A stretch of 64,000 nt of DNA from CBFDBF01 sp050291465 (GCA_050291465.1 JBNKJV010000003.1:1-64000), one strand, 5' to 3'. Positions 52,771 through 61,542 are shown, counted from the stretch's first letter. A program made the numbers and translations. Notes: a model not told the origin generated them from the sequence alone.

Positions 52771-53154
52771 TCAACGCCGTAACATTACCGTTTCGATCAC
52801 CAACAGCACCACGGAAACGACGTTGGCGATCATGGCTCCGCCGGAGAGGGAAACAATACTGGCCATTACGGTAGGAGTGAGGCCGGTCTCCGATATATGC
52901 TCCGCAACACCCCAGATCACTCCCGCTGCGAACAGCTGCAGCACCGCAACCAGACTGGTGGCCAACAACACCGCACCCAGTTGGGTACGGTCACCGAATT
53001 TAAGCACCGTGGCGACCAGATTGACCACGATCACCGCAAACAGCTCGTACAGGTGATGGTGCGCCGGGTCATCGAGCTCGCCCACGAAAAAACCGAAATT
53101 GAGCGTCAGCGCCAGTACGATAAAAAAGCCGAATACAACCTTTTCCGGATTCAC
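52771..53154 (-). CDS. DUF6394-like four-helix membrane protein
   Basis: 127 residues, four transmembrane helices (VVFGFFIVLALTLNFGFFVG; LFAVIVVNLVATVLKFG; VLLATSLVAVLQLFAAGVIW; MIANVVSVVLLVIETVML) and the conserved GELDDPAHHHLYELFAV segment. I associate this with DUF6394, often found next to TrkA/potassium-channel genes. It lies 28 bases upstream of the channel gene and is probably co-transcribed with it. A channel accessory role is inferred from this pairing only. Confidence 0.75.
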   Translation of the reverse strand: MNPEKVVFGFFIVLALTLNFGFFVGELDDPAHHHLYELFAVIVVNLVATVLKFGDRTQLGAVLLATSLVAVLQLFAAGVIWGVAEHISETGLTPTVMASIVSLSGGAMIANVVSVVLLVIETVMLRR

Positions 53155-53264
53155 TCGTCACCCCCCCTTGTGCATATTATGCATGTCTGCAATGAATCAT
53201 AGCTTGAAATGGATTGGTTATGGGTCCTTTACGGGAAATTCCATACAGTCCCGAAGAATGAGCT

Positions 53265-54716
53265 TCAACTTCTCCAGAACGCCGGTGAGAACAGCACCAG
53301 TACGGTAAATATTTCCAGACGTCCTACCAGCATGCCGAAAGAACCCAGCCATTTCACATAATCGTTCATGGAAACGAAGCTCGATGCCACATCACCCAGA
53401 CCCGGACCGAGGTTGTTGACACATGCCGCCACCGCGGAAAACGCGGTTACCTGATCGACCCCCGCCGCCATCATCAGCAGCATCAGAGTGGAGAACACCA
53501 CTACATAAAGTCCGAAAAATCCCCATACCGCGTCGATAATCCGTTCTTCCACACTCACACCGTCCAACAGAATTGGAAGCTGCGCCGTCGGGTGCACAAG
53601 ACGCCGGACTTCACGTGCGGCCTGCTTGGCCAACAGCGTCACCCGTATCACCTTGAGACCGCCCGCCGTGGACCCGGCACAACCGCCGATAAACCCCATA
53701 AACACCAGCATCACCGGCACAAAATCCGGCCAGCTCACAAAATCAGCGACGCTGTAGCCGGAAGTGGTCATAAAGGAAACCAGCTGAAACGACCCGTGAT
53801 GCATATCACTGAATATGTACTGATAACCGTCGTGTATCGCCAGATAGCCCGACACCAGCAGTGAAGCACCGACCAATAACCAGATAAAGACGCGAAACTC
53901 CGTATCCCGCCAATAGGCCTTCAGACTGCGTGACTGCCAGACCCGGTAATGAAGCGCAAAGTTCACACCGGAGAGGGCCATAAAAAAGATCGCAGCGGCC
54001 TCCAGCAATGGGCTGTCAAACCAGGCGAAACTGTTGTCATGGGTGGAGAAACCGCCGTTCGCCACGGTGGACATGCTATGGGCGATGGCGTCGAACGGAC
54101 TCATTCCCGCGAGCCAGTAGGTAAACGCGCACAATACGGTGATCAGTACGTAGATGAAATACAGCACCTTGGCCGTACCCTTGATGCGGGGTGTGAGTTT
54201 GGCGTCTTTGACGGGACCAGGCACCTCGGCCTTGAACAGCTGCATGCCGCCGACCCCCAGCACCGGCAGGATGGCCACCGCCAGAACGATAATGCCCATA
54301 CCACCCAACCATTGCAGCTGCTGACGATAGAACAGGATCGCCTTCGGCAACGAATCCAATCCCGTGATCACCGTTGCGCCGGTAGTGGTAAAACCGGACA
54401 TGGACTCGAAGAAGGCATCGGTAAAAGCCATGTCCAGGGAATCGGATGCCATGAAGGGGATTGCACCCAGGGCGGCGAACACCACCCAGAACAGGGTAAC
54501 GACGATGAACCCCTCCCGGGAACGCAGCTCTTTCTGATAATTCCGAACCGGCAGCCAAAGAACCAGTCCCAAAACCATCACCAGCACAAAAGTCTTAACA
54601 AACGGGATAAGTTCCAGCTGACTATCCAGCACCGATACCAGTATGGGCGGCAACATGCTGAAACTGAAGATGATCAGCAGCATGCCAAATATCTTTTGCA
54701 GTAACCGCAGGCTCAT
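53265..54716 (-). CDS. trkH: Trk potassium uptake transporter, TrkH
   Basis: 483 residues, standard TrkH length, with four repeated M1-P-M2 units. Selectivity-filter loops are GFTTTGATVITG, TVANGGFSTHDNS, TTSGYSVADF and VNNLGPGLGD. The third unit follows the intramembrane-loop region FMGFIGGCAGSTAGGLKVIR. It conducts K+ (and possibly Na+) with TrkA as regulatory ring. It is 21 bases downstream of trkA on the same strand. Confidence 0.95.
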   Translation of the reverse strand: MSLRLLQKIFGMLLIIFSFSMLPPILVSVLDSQLELIPFVKTFVLVMVLGLVLWLPVRNYQKELRSREGFIVVTLFWVVFAALGAIPFMASDSLDMAFTDAFFESMSGFTTTGATVITGLDSLPKAILFYRQQLQWLGGMGIIVLAVAILPVLGVGGMQLFKAEVPGPVKDAKLTPRIKGTAKVLYFIYVLITVLCAFTYWLAGMSPFDAIAHSMSTVANGGFSTHDNSFAWFDSPLLEAAAIFFMALSGVNFALHYRVWQSRSLKAYWRDTEFRVFIWLLVGASLLVSGYLAIHDGYQYIFSDMHHGSFQLVSFMTTSGYSVADFVSWPDFVPVMLVFMGFIGGCAGSTAGGLKVIRVTLLAKQAAREVRRLVHPTAQLPILLDGVSVEERIIDAVWGFFGLYVVVFSTLMLLMMAAGVDQVTAFSAVAACVNNLGPGLGDVASSFVSMNDYVKWLGSFGMLVGRLEIFTVLVLFSPAFWRS

Positions 54717-54737
54717 GAACTATCAGCAATAACCCGT

Positions 54738-56084
54738 TTAGGTTTGAAAATATTTTTCCACCGCCGCCAGCAGCGATTTATCCTGGAGAAACATCACCAC
54801 ATGGTCGCCTTCCTCGAACACCGTATCATGGTGAATCTCGACCGTGTTTTCGCCGCGGCTGACAGCGCCGAGCATCACACCTTGAGGCAGGTCAATCTCA
54901 TCAATCCGCTTGCCGATAATAGCGGCACCCGGTTGCACCACCGCCTCCAGCGCTTCCGCCCCGCTCCTGAGAATCGGAAAAACCTGCACTACCTCGCCGG
55001 CCCTCACATACCGCAGGATGCTGCCCGCAGTAATCTGATCGGGAGAGAACGCAATGTCAATGGAACTGCTCCTCACCATTTCCGCATAAGCCGCCTTGTT
55101 GACCAGACACATGGTCTGACGCGCACCCAGCCGTTTCGCTAACATCGAGGAAAGAATGTTCGCCTCATCCTCATTGGTTACCGCACAGAAGACATCGGTT
55201 TCCGCAATTCCCTCGTCGATTAAAAGCTCACGGTCACTGGCGTCACCACAAAGAACAACGGTCTTCCTCAACAACGGCGCGATATTGGCCGACCGTTCCG
55301 TATCTTTCTCTATGATCTTGAGTTTGAAATTATCCTGTACCGCCAAAGCCATGCGCTTACCGATATGACCACCACCGGCGACGATAAGCCGCCGATAGGG
55401 ACGACCGAGTTCACGCAGCTCGGCCATCAGGGTCATGGCCTGATCCGCCGAGGTGATATATATAACCTGATCGTCAACACGCAACACCGTCTCCGGCGAC
55501 GGAAGCAACAATTTGCGTTCCCGGAACAGCCCCACAAACCGGACCATGGGATACTGCTGGTGCAACATCCGTAACGACTTGCCGACAGCGGGTGCGTTTT
55601 CCTGCACGGTCACCTCCAGCAACCGCACCTTACCACCGGAAAAATCCCGCACCAGATTCGACCCGGGGTATTCGATCAAGCGCTGGATATGGCGGGTCAC
55701 AAGGGATTCGGGACAGATCACCACATCGATATTGATATCCTCCGGACCGAATAACTGCTGTTCGTGAAGCAGGTAATCGGTATCCCGGATACGGGCGATC
55801 TTTATGGGAAGTTTGTAGAGCGACCAGGCGATCTGGCAGACAAGCATATTGTCTTCATCACGCGGCATGACCGCGATCAGAAGGTCGGCGGTTGCGGCAC
55901 CGGCACGCTCCAGCACTTCCGGATGCACACCCATGCCGCAGACCGTGGATATATCAACCCGGTCCTGCAGCTCCTGCAGCAGCAGCGGATTGACGTCCAC
56001 CACCACCACATCGTTGTTCTCGCTGGCGAGGTTCCGGGCTACGGACGATCCCGTCCGGCCGGCCCCGAGTATTATGATCTTCAT
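54738..56084 (-). CDS. trkA: Trk system regulatory protein TrkA
   Basis: 448 residues from the ATG that yields MKIIILGAGRTGSSVARNLA, the usual TrkA start (a longer frame upstream is not supported). Two RCK_N/RCK_C modules: NAD-binding GAGRTGSSVARNLASENNDV and LIVAGGGHIGKRMALAVQDN, each followed by a C-terminal subdomain (ENAPAVGKSLRML; LPQGVMLGAVSRGENTVEIH). TrkA forms a cytoplasmic ring that gates TrkH in response to NAD(H)/ATP. The operon order trkA-trkH is usual. Confidence 0.95.
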   Translation of the reverse strand: MKIIILGAGRTGSSVARNLASENNDVVVVDVNPLLLQELQDRVDISTVCGMGVHPEVLERAGAATADLLIAVMPRDEDNMLVCQIAWSLYKLPIKIARIRDTDYLLHEQQLFGPEDINIDVVICPESLVTRHIQRLIEYPGSNLVRDFSGGKVRLLEVTVQENAPAVGKSLRMLHQQYPMVRFVGLFRERKLLLPSPETVLRVDDQVIYITSADQAMTLMAELRELGRPYRRLIVAGGGHIGKRMALAVQDNFKLKIIEKDTERSANIAPLLRKTVVLCGDASDRELLIDEGIAETDVFCAVTNEDEANILSSMLAKRLGARQTMCLVNKAAYAEMVRSSSIDIAFSPDQITAGSILRYVRAGEVVQVFPILRSGAEALEAVVQPGAAIIGKRIDEIDLPQGVMLGAVSRGENTVEIHHDTVFEEGDHVVMFLQDKSLLAAVEKYFQT

Positions 56085-56277
56085 CCTGTTTTTTTTGTCC
56101 GCCCAGACCGGACCCGTCCGGCCGCGCTGATTATACGCGACCCCTCCGGTGACAGCCATTGACCGCTGTTTCCCGAACCCCTTGCCTATCCATGGTAGAT
56201 TTCCCGAACGCCATCCTGTGCGCATCGTACTCTATATAGATGGCAGCTCAGTCATCCCTTCCAAAGGCATCACAACC

Positions 56278-56298
56278 ATTGTTACCAATGGTAACAAT
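56278..56298. promoter_or_regulatory. 21-bp palindrome (GTTACC-AAT-GGTAAC) upstream of the sensor-kinase operon
   Basis: GTTACC (56281-56286) and GGTAAC (56290-56295) flanked by ATT and AAT, giving ten-base perfect arms around one central base. It ends 15 bases before the start of the 66-residue gene. The same half-sites recur before the symporter at 61504-61542. A dimeric regulator, most simply the response regulator encoded downstream, is the likely ligand; this is inferred. Confidence 0.7.
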
Positions 56299-56313
56299 TG
56301 CTACCCTTTAGGG

Positions 56314-56514
56314 ATGAACACACCCCGCGACCCGCAAAAACTGAAAGAGCACACCCTGCTGTTGGTGATGCTGGCACTGTTTCTGTTCGCGTCGCCCCTG
56401 ACTTCCACCCTGGCCTGGGGCGGCGCCTCCTGGCTGTTACCCTACCTGTTATGGCTCCTGATTCTCGCCATCGGTGCCTGGCTTCATTACCGGTACGGTC
56501 GCGATGATCTATAA
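56314..56514 (+). CDS. small two-helix membrane protein coupled to the sensor kinase
   Basis: 66 residues from the ATG at 56314 (TTAGGG upstream). Two hydrophobic segments (TLLLVMLALFLFASPLTSTLA and ASWLLPYLLWLLILAIGAWL) and a polar end HYRYGRDDL. Small two-helix proteins often accompany SSS-family transporters. Here the stop codon lies inside the start of a sensor kinase with an SSS-like domain (11-base overlap), strongly implying coupled translation and physical pairing with the kinase. No named family could be assigned with confidence. Confidence 0.7.
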   Translation: MNTPRDPQKLKEHTLLLVMLALFLFASPLTSTLAWGGASWLLPYLLWLLILAIGAWLHYRYGRDDL

Positions 56515-59437
56515 ACCGGAGATCCTGTTCGGGATCGGTATCGTCTATCTACTGCTTCTGTTCCTTATCGCCTATGCCACGGAAAGCGGCCGGATACCCG
56601 AACGGCTGGTGCGTAATCCCCTGGTCTATGTACTCTCCCTCGGGGTCTATGCCACCTCCTGGAGTTACTACGGCAGTGTCGGTTTCGCCAAGCAGCAGGG
56701 ATTTCTCTTCCTTACCATCTACCTGGGCGTAACCCTTGCCTTTCTGCTCAGCCCGCTGTTGTTGAAACCGTTGCTGCGCCTCACCCGGGATTATCAGCTC
56801 ACCTCCCTGGCCGATCTGTTCGCTTTCCGTTATCGCAGCCAGAGCGCCGGGGTAATCGTCACGCTGTTCATGCTGGTGGGTTCCCTGCCCTACATCGCCC
56901 TGCAGATACGGGCCGTCACCGAATCTCTCCAGGTCCTGACCCAGGAGAGTGCACACCAGACGCTGGCCCTCTGGTTCTGCGTGATACTGATCATGTTCGC
57001 GGTGCTGTTCGGCGCCCGCCACACCTCGCCCAGAGAGAAGCATCATGGCCTGGTAGCGGCGATCGCCTTTGAGTCCTTCATTAAGCTGGTGGCGCTGCTT
57101 ATCGTGGGGCTGTTCGCCCTGTTCGGGGTCTTTTCCGGACCGGAGGGACTCAACCAATGGCTGGCGGACAACCCGCAGGCCGTGGAAGCCCTGTATACCC
57201 CGATGCGGGAAGGCCCCTGGTTTACCCTGATGTTCCTCGCCTTTGCCGCGGCATTCCTGCTCCCGCGACAGTTCCATATGGCCTTTGTGGAGAATCTCTC
57301 CCCGCGCTCACTCATGACCGCGAGCTGGGGATTCCCCCTGTTTCTGCTGCTGCTTAATCTGGCGATCCCGCCGATCCTGTGGGCCGGTCAATACCTGCAG
57401 CTGGAGATGGACGCCGATTATTACGCCCTGGGGATCACATTGAATCAGGGACCGACCTGGCTTCCGATTATCTCTTTCATCGGCGGACTCTCCGCCGCCA
57501 GTGCCATGGTCATCGTAACCACCCTGGCCCTCTCCTCCATGAGCCTCAATCACCTGCTGCTGCCGGCCAGCTATCCGGACCCCAAGGTCGATCTGTACCG
57601 CTGGCTGCTCTGGGGACGACGTTTCCTGATCGGCGTCATCATCATGAGCGGTTTTATCTTCTACCGGTTACTGGAACACAATGAAGGACTGGTGCAACTG
57701 GGCCTGATCTCCTTCGTGGCGGTGGCCCAGTTCCTGCCGGGAATCGTGGGCGCCCTCTACTGGCCCCGCGCCACCCGCCTGGGGTTCAACCTGGGCCTGC
57801 TCGGCGGCATTGCGGTCTGGTCCCTGACCCTGTTGATTCCGCTGCTCAATAACTCAGGTCTCCTCAGCAGCAGCCTCGACCTGGAGCTGTTGCGTACCAG
57901 CTCCAATCTCGATCACTGGGAGTTCGCCACCTTCTGGTCACTCTCCATCAATGTGGTGCTGTTCGTTTCCGGCTCCCTTCTCAGCCGTCAATCGGAGGAG
58001 GAAGAAGCCGCGGCCAACGCCTGCCGCAGTGATGCGGTCATTCCTCTGTCCGGGGTGGTATCCGCCCGTTCACCGGATCAGTTCATCGAGGGCCTGGCCG
58101 GTATCGTGGGTCGGTCGACGGCCCGGAAAGAGGTGCAGCAGGCACTGACCGACCTGGGACTTCCGGCCAGCGAAAACCGACCGGCGGAGCTCCGGCAGTT
58201 GCGGGAACGGATAGAACGCAACCTTTCCGGATTGGTCGGGCCGCAGATGGCCCATATGATCATCACCCAAAGGCTGGGGATGGACAGCCTGGCCAAGACG
58301 GCGCTGGCGGATTCCATGCGCTATGTGGAAAAGCGTCTGGAGGAATCACGTCTGGAACTCAAGGGATTGGCGGGTGATCTGGACAACCTGCGTCGTTTTC
58401 ACCGTCAGATCCTGCTGGACCTGCCGTTGGGGGTCTGCACCATCGATCCGGAAGAGACCATTATCATCTGGAACTCCGCCATGGAGACCGCCAGCGGTAT
58501 AAAGAGCCGCGACGCCGTGGGCCGCTATCTCAGCAATCTGCCGCAGCCCTGGGGAGAACTGCTCCGGGGATTCGCGCTCTCCCAGGACGAACAGATCTAC
58601 AGCATGGAGCTGGAAATCGGGGAACGCACCCGCTGGTTTAATCTGCACAAGGCGATGATCGTGGATACCAGCCTGGAGGCAAAGGGCGGTACCGGCCGCA
58701 CCGGTCTGGTAATTCTTCTGGAAGACCTGACCGACCTGGAAACCCTGGAAGCGGAACTCGCCCACAGTGACCGGCTGGCATCTATCGGCCGTCTGGCCGC
58801 CGGAGTGGCCCATGAGATCGGCAATCCGGTCACCGGCATCGCCTCCCTGGCCCAGAACCTCCGCGGCGAAAAAGATCCGGACGTCATCGACACCAGCGTC
58901 CGCGAGATCCTCAACCAGACGCAACGGATCTCCGCCATCGTTCGTTCCCTGATGAATTTCAGCAGGGGCGGTTCCAAACGCAAGAGTTACCAGACCTTCC
59001 CGGTAGCGGAGGTGGTGGATGAGGCGATCCGCCTGGTGCAGCTGACCCCCCACGGCCACCAGATTGAATTCTCCAGCAGCTGTCCCAAGGATCTGCAGAT
59101 ACACGGCGACCGCCAGGGTTTGTCCCAGGTGTTGGTAAATCTGTTCACCAACGCCAGCGACGCCTCCAGGCCGGGGGACCGGGTAGAACTGATCGCAATG
59201 CAGAAAGGGGAGCATGCGCGCCTGGAGATCCTGGACCAGGGGGACGGTATCCCGGAAAGCGAATTGGAGTATATATTTGAGCCTTTCTATACCACCAAAC
59301 CCGCGGGAGAAGGTACCGGCCTGGGGCTGGCCATGGCCTACAAGATCATCCTGGACCACGAGGGTTCCATCGACGTGGACTCGGAACCGGGCGTGGGTAC
59401 CCGTGTGATTATTGATTTACCGATGAGAAAGAAATGA
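56504..59437 (+). CDS. sensor histidine kinase with N-terminal sodium:solute symporter domain
   Basis: 977 residues from MIYKPEILFGIGIVYLLLL. About 12 transmembrane helices of an SSS (PutP-like) fold come first (VYVLSLGVYATSWSYYGSVG, FVAVAQFLPGIVGALYWPRA). A linker, a PAS domain (PLGVCTIDPEETIIIWNSAM), a HisKA with phospho-accepting His770 (GRLAAGVAHEIGNPVTGIAS) and an HATPase domain (LSQVLVNLFTNASDAS, EPFYTTKPAGEGTGLGLAMAYKII) follow. This is the CbrA/CrbS-type plan, in which a transporter-like module senses a nutrient or its flux. The next gene overlaps by four bases and is its response regulator. Given the DUF4212/SSS symporter downstream, a C2-C3 carboxylate signal such as acetate is likely but not shown. 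Confidence 0.92.
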   Translation: MIYKPEILFGIGIVYLLLLFLIAYATESGRIPERLVRNPLVYVLSLGVYATSWSYYGSVGFAKQQGFLFLTIYLGVTLAFLLSPLLLKPLLRLTRDYQLTSLADLFAFRYRSQSAGVIVTLFMLVGSLPYIALQIRAVTESLQVLTQESAHQTLALWFCVILIMFAVLFGARHTSPREKHHGLVAAIAFESFIKLVALLIVGLFALFGVFSGPEGLNQWLADNPQAVEALYTPMREGPWFTLMFLAFAAAFLLPRQFHMAFVENLSPRSLMTASWGFPLFLLLLNLAIPPILWAGQYLQLEMDADYYALGITLNQGPTWLPIISFIGGLSAASAMVIVTTLALSSMSLNHLLLPASYPDPKVDLYRWLLWGRRFLIGVIIMSGFIFYRLLEHNEGLVQLGLISFVAVAQFLPGIVGALYWPRATRLGFNLGLLGGIAVWSLTLLIPLLNNSGLLSSSLDLELLRTSSNLDHWEFATFWSLSINVVLFVSGSLLSRQSEEEEAAANACRSDAVIPLSGVVSARSPDQFIEGLAGIVGRSTARKEVQQALTDLGLPASENRPAELRQLRERIERNLSGLVGPQMAHMIITQRLGMDSLAKTALADSMRYVEKRLEESRLELKGLAGDLDNLRRFHRQILLDLPLGVCTIDPEETIIIWNSAMETASGIKSRDAVGRYLSNLPQPWGELLRGFALSQDEQIYSMELEIGERTRWFNLHKAMIVDTSLEAKGGTGRTGLVILLEDLTDLETLEAELAHSDRLASIGRLAAGVAHEIGNPVTGIASLAQNLRGEKDPDVIDTSVREILNQTQRISAIVRSLMNFSRGGSKRKSYQTFPVAEVVDEAIRLVQLTPHGHQIEFSSSCPKDLQIHGDRQGLSQVLVNLFTNASDASRPGDRVELIAMQKGEHARLEILDQGDGIPESELEYIFEPFYTTKPAGEGTGLGLAMAYKIILDHEGSIDVDSEPGVGTRVIIDLPMRKK

Positions 59438-60756
59438 ATCGAATCCTGATCATTGAAGATGAAGAGGTGATCCGCAGCGCCGTCAGGCGACTGCTCGAGA
59501 AGAGCGGCTTCCAGGTTTCCGAAGCGCTTTCCATCGAACAGGCGGAGACCCTGTACCAGCTCCGGGATTTCAATCTGATCATCTCCGATGTGCGATTACC
59601 CGGCGCCCCCGGGACGGAGATCATCGCCAAGGCGGAGGATGTTCCGGTATTGATCATGACCAGTTACGCAAGCGTACGTTCGGCGGTGGACGCCATGAAG
59701 CTCGGAGCGGTGGATTACATCGCGAAACCGTTTGACCACGAGGAACTCCTGCTGCTGGTGCGACGCATACTTGAACAGTCGCGGCAACAGCGACAACAGG
59801 CCGTTCTCAAATCGGATCTGGAGCAGAGTTATCCGGTCAAGGGCATGGTGGGACACTGTCCGGCCATGCAGGAGGTCTGCGCCCGCATTGAGAAGGTGGC
59901 CCCCACCGAAGCCACCGTTCTGATCCTCGGGGAGTCAGGTACCGGCAAAGAGTTGGTTGCCCGGGCACTGCATGAAAAGAGTCCGCGCAATAATGCCCCC
60001 TTTATTGTTTTTAACTGCGCGGCTGTTCCGGAACATCTGATCGAATCCGAGCTGTTTGATCACAAGGAAAGCGAACCCGGACTGCTGAGAAAAGCGGAGG
60101 GCGGCACCCTGTTTCTCGATGAGGTGGGAGAACTGCCGCCGGCCGCTCAGGCACGCCTGCTGCGTATTCTCCAGGGCAGCGAACACCAGGAACAAGAGAG
60201 TGGACATGCTGCCCGGGTGGATGTACGAATCATCGCCGCCACCCAGCGGGATATCCGGCAACTGGTGCAGGAGCAACGCTTCCGCAGCGACCTCTATTTT
60301 CGCTTACGGGTAGTGGAGATGGCCCTACCGCCGTTACGGGAACGGGGTGACGACATCCGCGAGTTGTCGCTGTTCCTGCTGGACAAAGCGTGCCGGCAAT
60401 TGAACCGTCCCAGCCTGCAGTTAAGTCGTTCCGCCCTGGATGCGATCCGGCGCTATCACTGGCCCGGTAACGTACGCGAACTCTCCAATGCCATCGAGCG
60501 AGCGGTCATTCTTTGTGAAGGCGAGACCATCACCCCCGAATTCCTTGCCATCGATCATCGCGTCTCCACCGGTATGGATGAGCTATCAAAGGATAAGCTC
60601 TCCCTGGAGGAGTATTTCCGTCAGTTTGTGCTGGAGCATCAGGACCGCATGACGGAAACAGAAATAGCCAACCGGCTCGGCATAAGCCGCAAGGCGCTGT
60701 GGGAGCGGCGGCAACGGTTCGGTATCCCGCGTCCCACGAAACGTAAAAAAGGATAG
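59434..60756 (+). CDS. NtrC-family response regulator lacking the GAFTGA motif
   Basis: 440 residues. Receiver domain with acidic pocket (IIEDEE), phospho-accepting Asp52 (ISDVRLPG) and Lys in YIAKPFD. AAA+ domain with Walker A GESGTGKE (166-173), GGTLFLDEVGELPPAAQARL and RSDLYFRLRVVEMALPPLRER. Fis-type helix-turn-helix at the C-terminus (EIANRLGISRKALWERRQRF). After ESELFDHKE the loop that contacts sigma-54 (normally GHEKGAFTGA) is replaced by a shorter SEPGLLRKAEGG. Regulators without GAFTGA, such as TyrR-like or Rhodobacter NtrC, do not activate sigma-54 holoenzyme. This one probably acts as a DNA-binding switch on sigma-70 promoters. Co-transcribed with the kinase. Confidence 0.9.
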   Translation: MNRILIIEDEEVIRSAVRRLLEKSGFQVSEALSIEQAETLYQLRDFNLIISDVRLPGAPGTEIIAKAEDVPVLIMTSYASVRSAVDAMKLGAVDYIAKPFDHEELLLLVRRILEQSRQQRQQAVLKSDLEQSYPVKGMVGHCPAMQEVCARIEKVAPTEATVLILGESGTGKELVARALHEKSPRNNAPFIVFNCAAVPEHLIESELFDHKESEPGLLRKAEGGTLFLDEVGELPPAAQARLLRILQGSEHQEQESGHAARVDVRIIAATQRDIRQLVQEQRFRSDLYFRLRVVEMALPPLRERGDDIRELSLFLLDKACRQLNRPSLQLSRSALDAIRRYHWPGNVRELSNAIERAVILCEGETITPEFLAIDHRVSTGMDELSKDKLSLEEYFRQFVLEHQDRMTETEIANRLGISRKALWERRQRFGIPRPTKRKKG

Positions 60757-60788
60757 TGATCCCGTGATCTTCTCCGGAGGACTAAGCC

Positions 60789-61241
60789 ATGGATCATGAT
60801 ACCCAGCGCAAGACCCATCGCGAACTTGACGAGCGGGTGTGCATCTTCGAACAGGTGATACTTGCGGTTCAAGGCAGGTGCTCGCTGGCAACCCGTTTCT
60901 GCCTCGCGGAAGGGGAGGGTATATGCTGCAGCAGAGACGACGCCCGGGAGCAGTGTCGGGCATTGTTGGAAGCATTGCGTCATCAGTCGCGCTTCACCCT
61001 CAAACTCGGCGGGACCGCCCCCCTCCCCCATGGCAAGCGAATGCAGATCCAGATCGGAGGCCTGCGCGGAGTATACGCGGTGGTCTATCCGGATCTCGAA
61101 CCACCCAGCCCCATTGAAGATATACGTGGACTGGTTGAAACCGCGGATACCCGATTCGACGGACTGAATAATCTGCCCTTTCAGGAGATCGTGAAACATA
61201 TCGCCGCCTACAAAGTGCGCAAACGGACAACAAAAGAATAA
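60789..61241 (+). CDS. unknown protein at the end of the sensor-regulator operon
   Basis: 150 residues with a strong GGAGGA ribosome-binding site, 32 bases after the regulator. No signal peptide or membrane segment. Cysteines cluster in the first third (ERVCIFEQ, GRCSLATRFCLAEGEGICCS). The middle FTLKLGGTAPLPHGKRMQIQ and GLRGVYAVVYPDLEPPS look like a small alpha/beta domain. I recognise no family. The Cys cluster could bind a metal, which would add a redox or metal input to the two-component system; that is speculative. Confidence 0.65.
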   Translation: MDHDTQRKTHRELDERVCIFEQVILAVQGRCSLATRFCLAEGEGICCSRDDAREQCRALLEALRHQSRFTLKLGGTAPLPHGKRMQIQIGGLRGVYAVVYPDLEPPSPIEDIRGLVETADTRFDGLNNLPFQEIVKHIAAYKVRKRTTKE

Positions 61242-61265
61242 GTGTAGATCCGGGATCAAATTGTT

Positions 61266-61393
61266 TTCCCCTGGCGCCGAATGCACGCGAAAAACCACCG
61301 ACAAACGCAAATTTCAAAACTACGATCCGCGGCCTTTGCGGTGATTCGCGTTCCTTCGCCGCTGAGTCCGTTCCAGACGGAACGCTGGTGTAG
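61266..61393. repeat. 128-bp intergenic repeat, copy 2 (inverted)
   Basis: Reverse complement of the 45240-45367 element: GCGAAGGAACGCGAATCACCGC then GAAATTTGCGTTTGTCGG and GGTTTTTCGCGTGCATTCGG. It begins about 25 bases after the preceding stop codon. Both copies are followed by CCAGGGGAAA on the same relative side. Confidence 0.8.
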
Positions 61394-61503
61394 AAGCCCC
61401 GTCCCCGTCAGTCGACCCACAACGGGATAATCCCCGCTTGCGGACCTCCTACCGGCAAAAAAGTCGATTTTTTTGCGAATTACCTCTCGAAACACAGCTG
61501 TTT

Positions 61504-61542
61504 CCTTTGGTAACACAACTGCCCGTTTTCCGTTACCGAAGG
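61504..61542. promoter_or_regulatory. GGTAAC / GTTACC spaced half-sites upstream of the symporter genes
   Basis: CCTTTGGTAAC (61504-61514) and GTTACCGAAGG (61532-61542) form an inverted pair (10 of 11 bases) with a 17-base spacer. The hexamers equal those of the palindrome at 56278-56298 but are turned outward and spread apart. It lies about 220 bases before the DUF4212 gene, in a 523-base gap that also holds a repeat (61266-61393) and an AT-rich stretch at 61545-61610. Confidence 0.6.
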
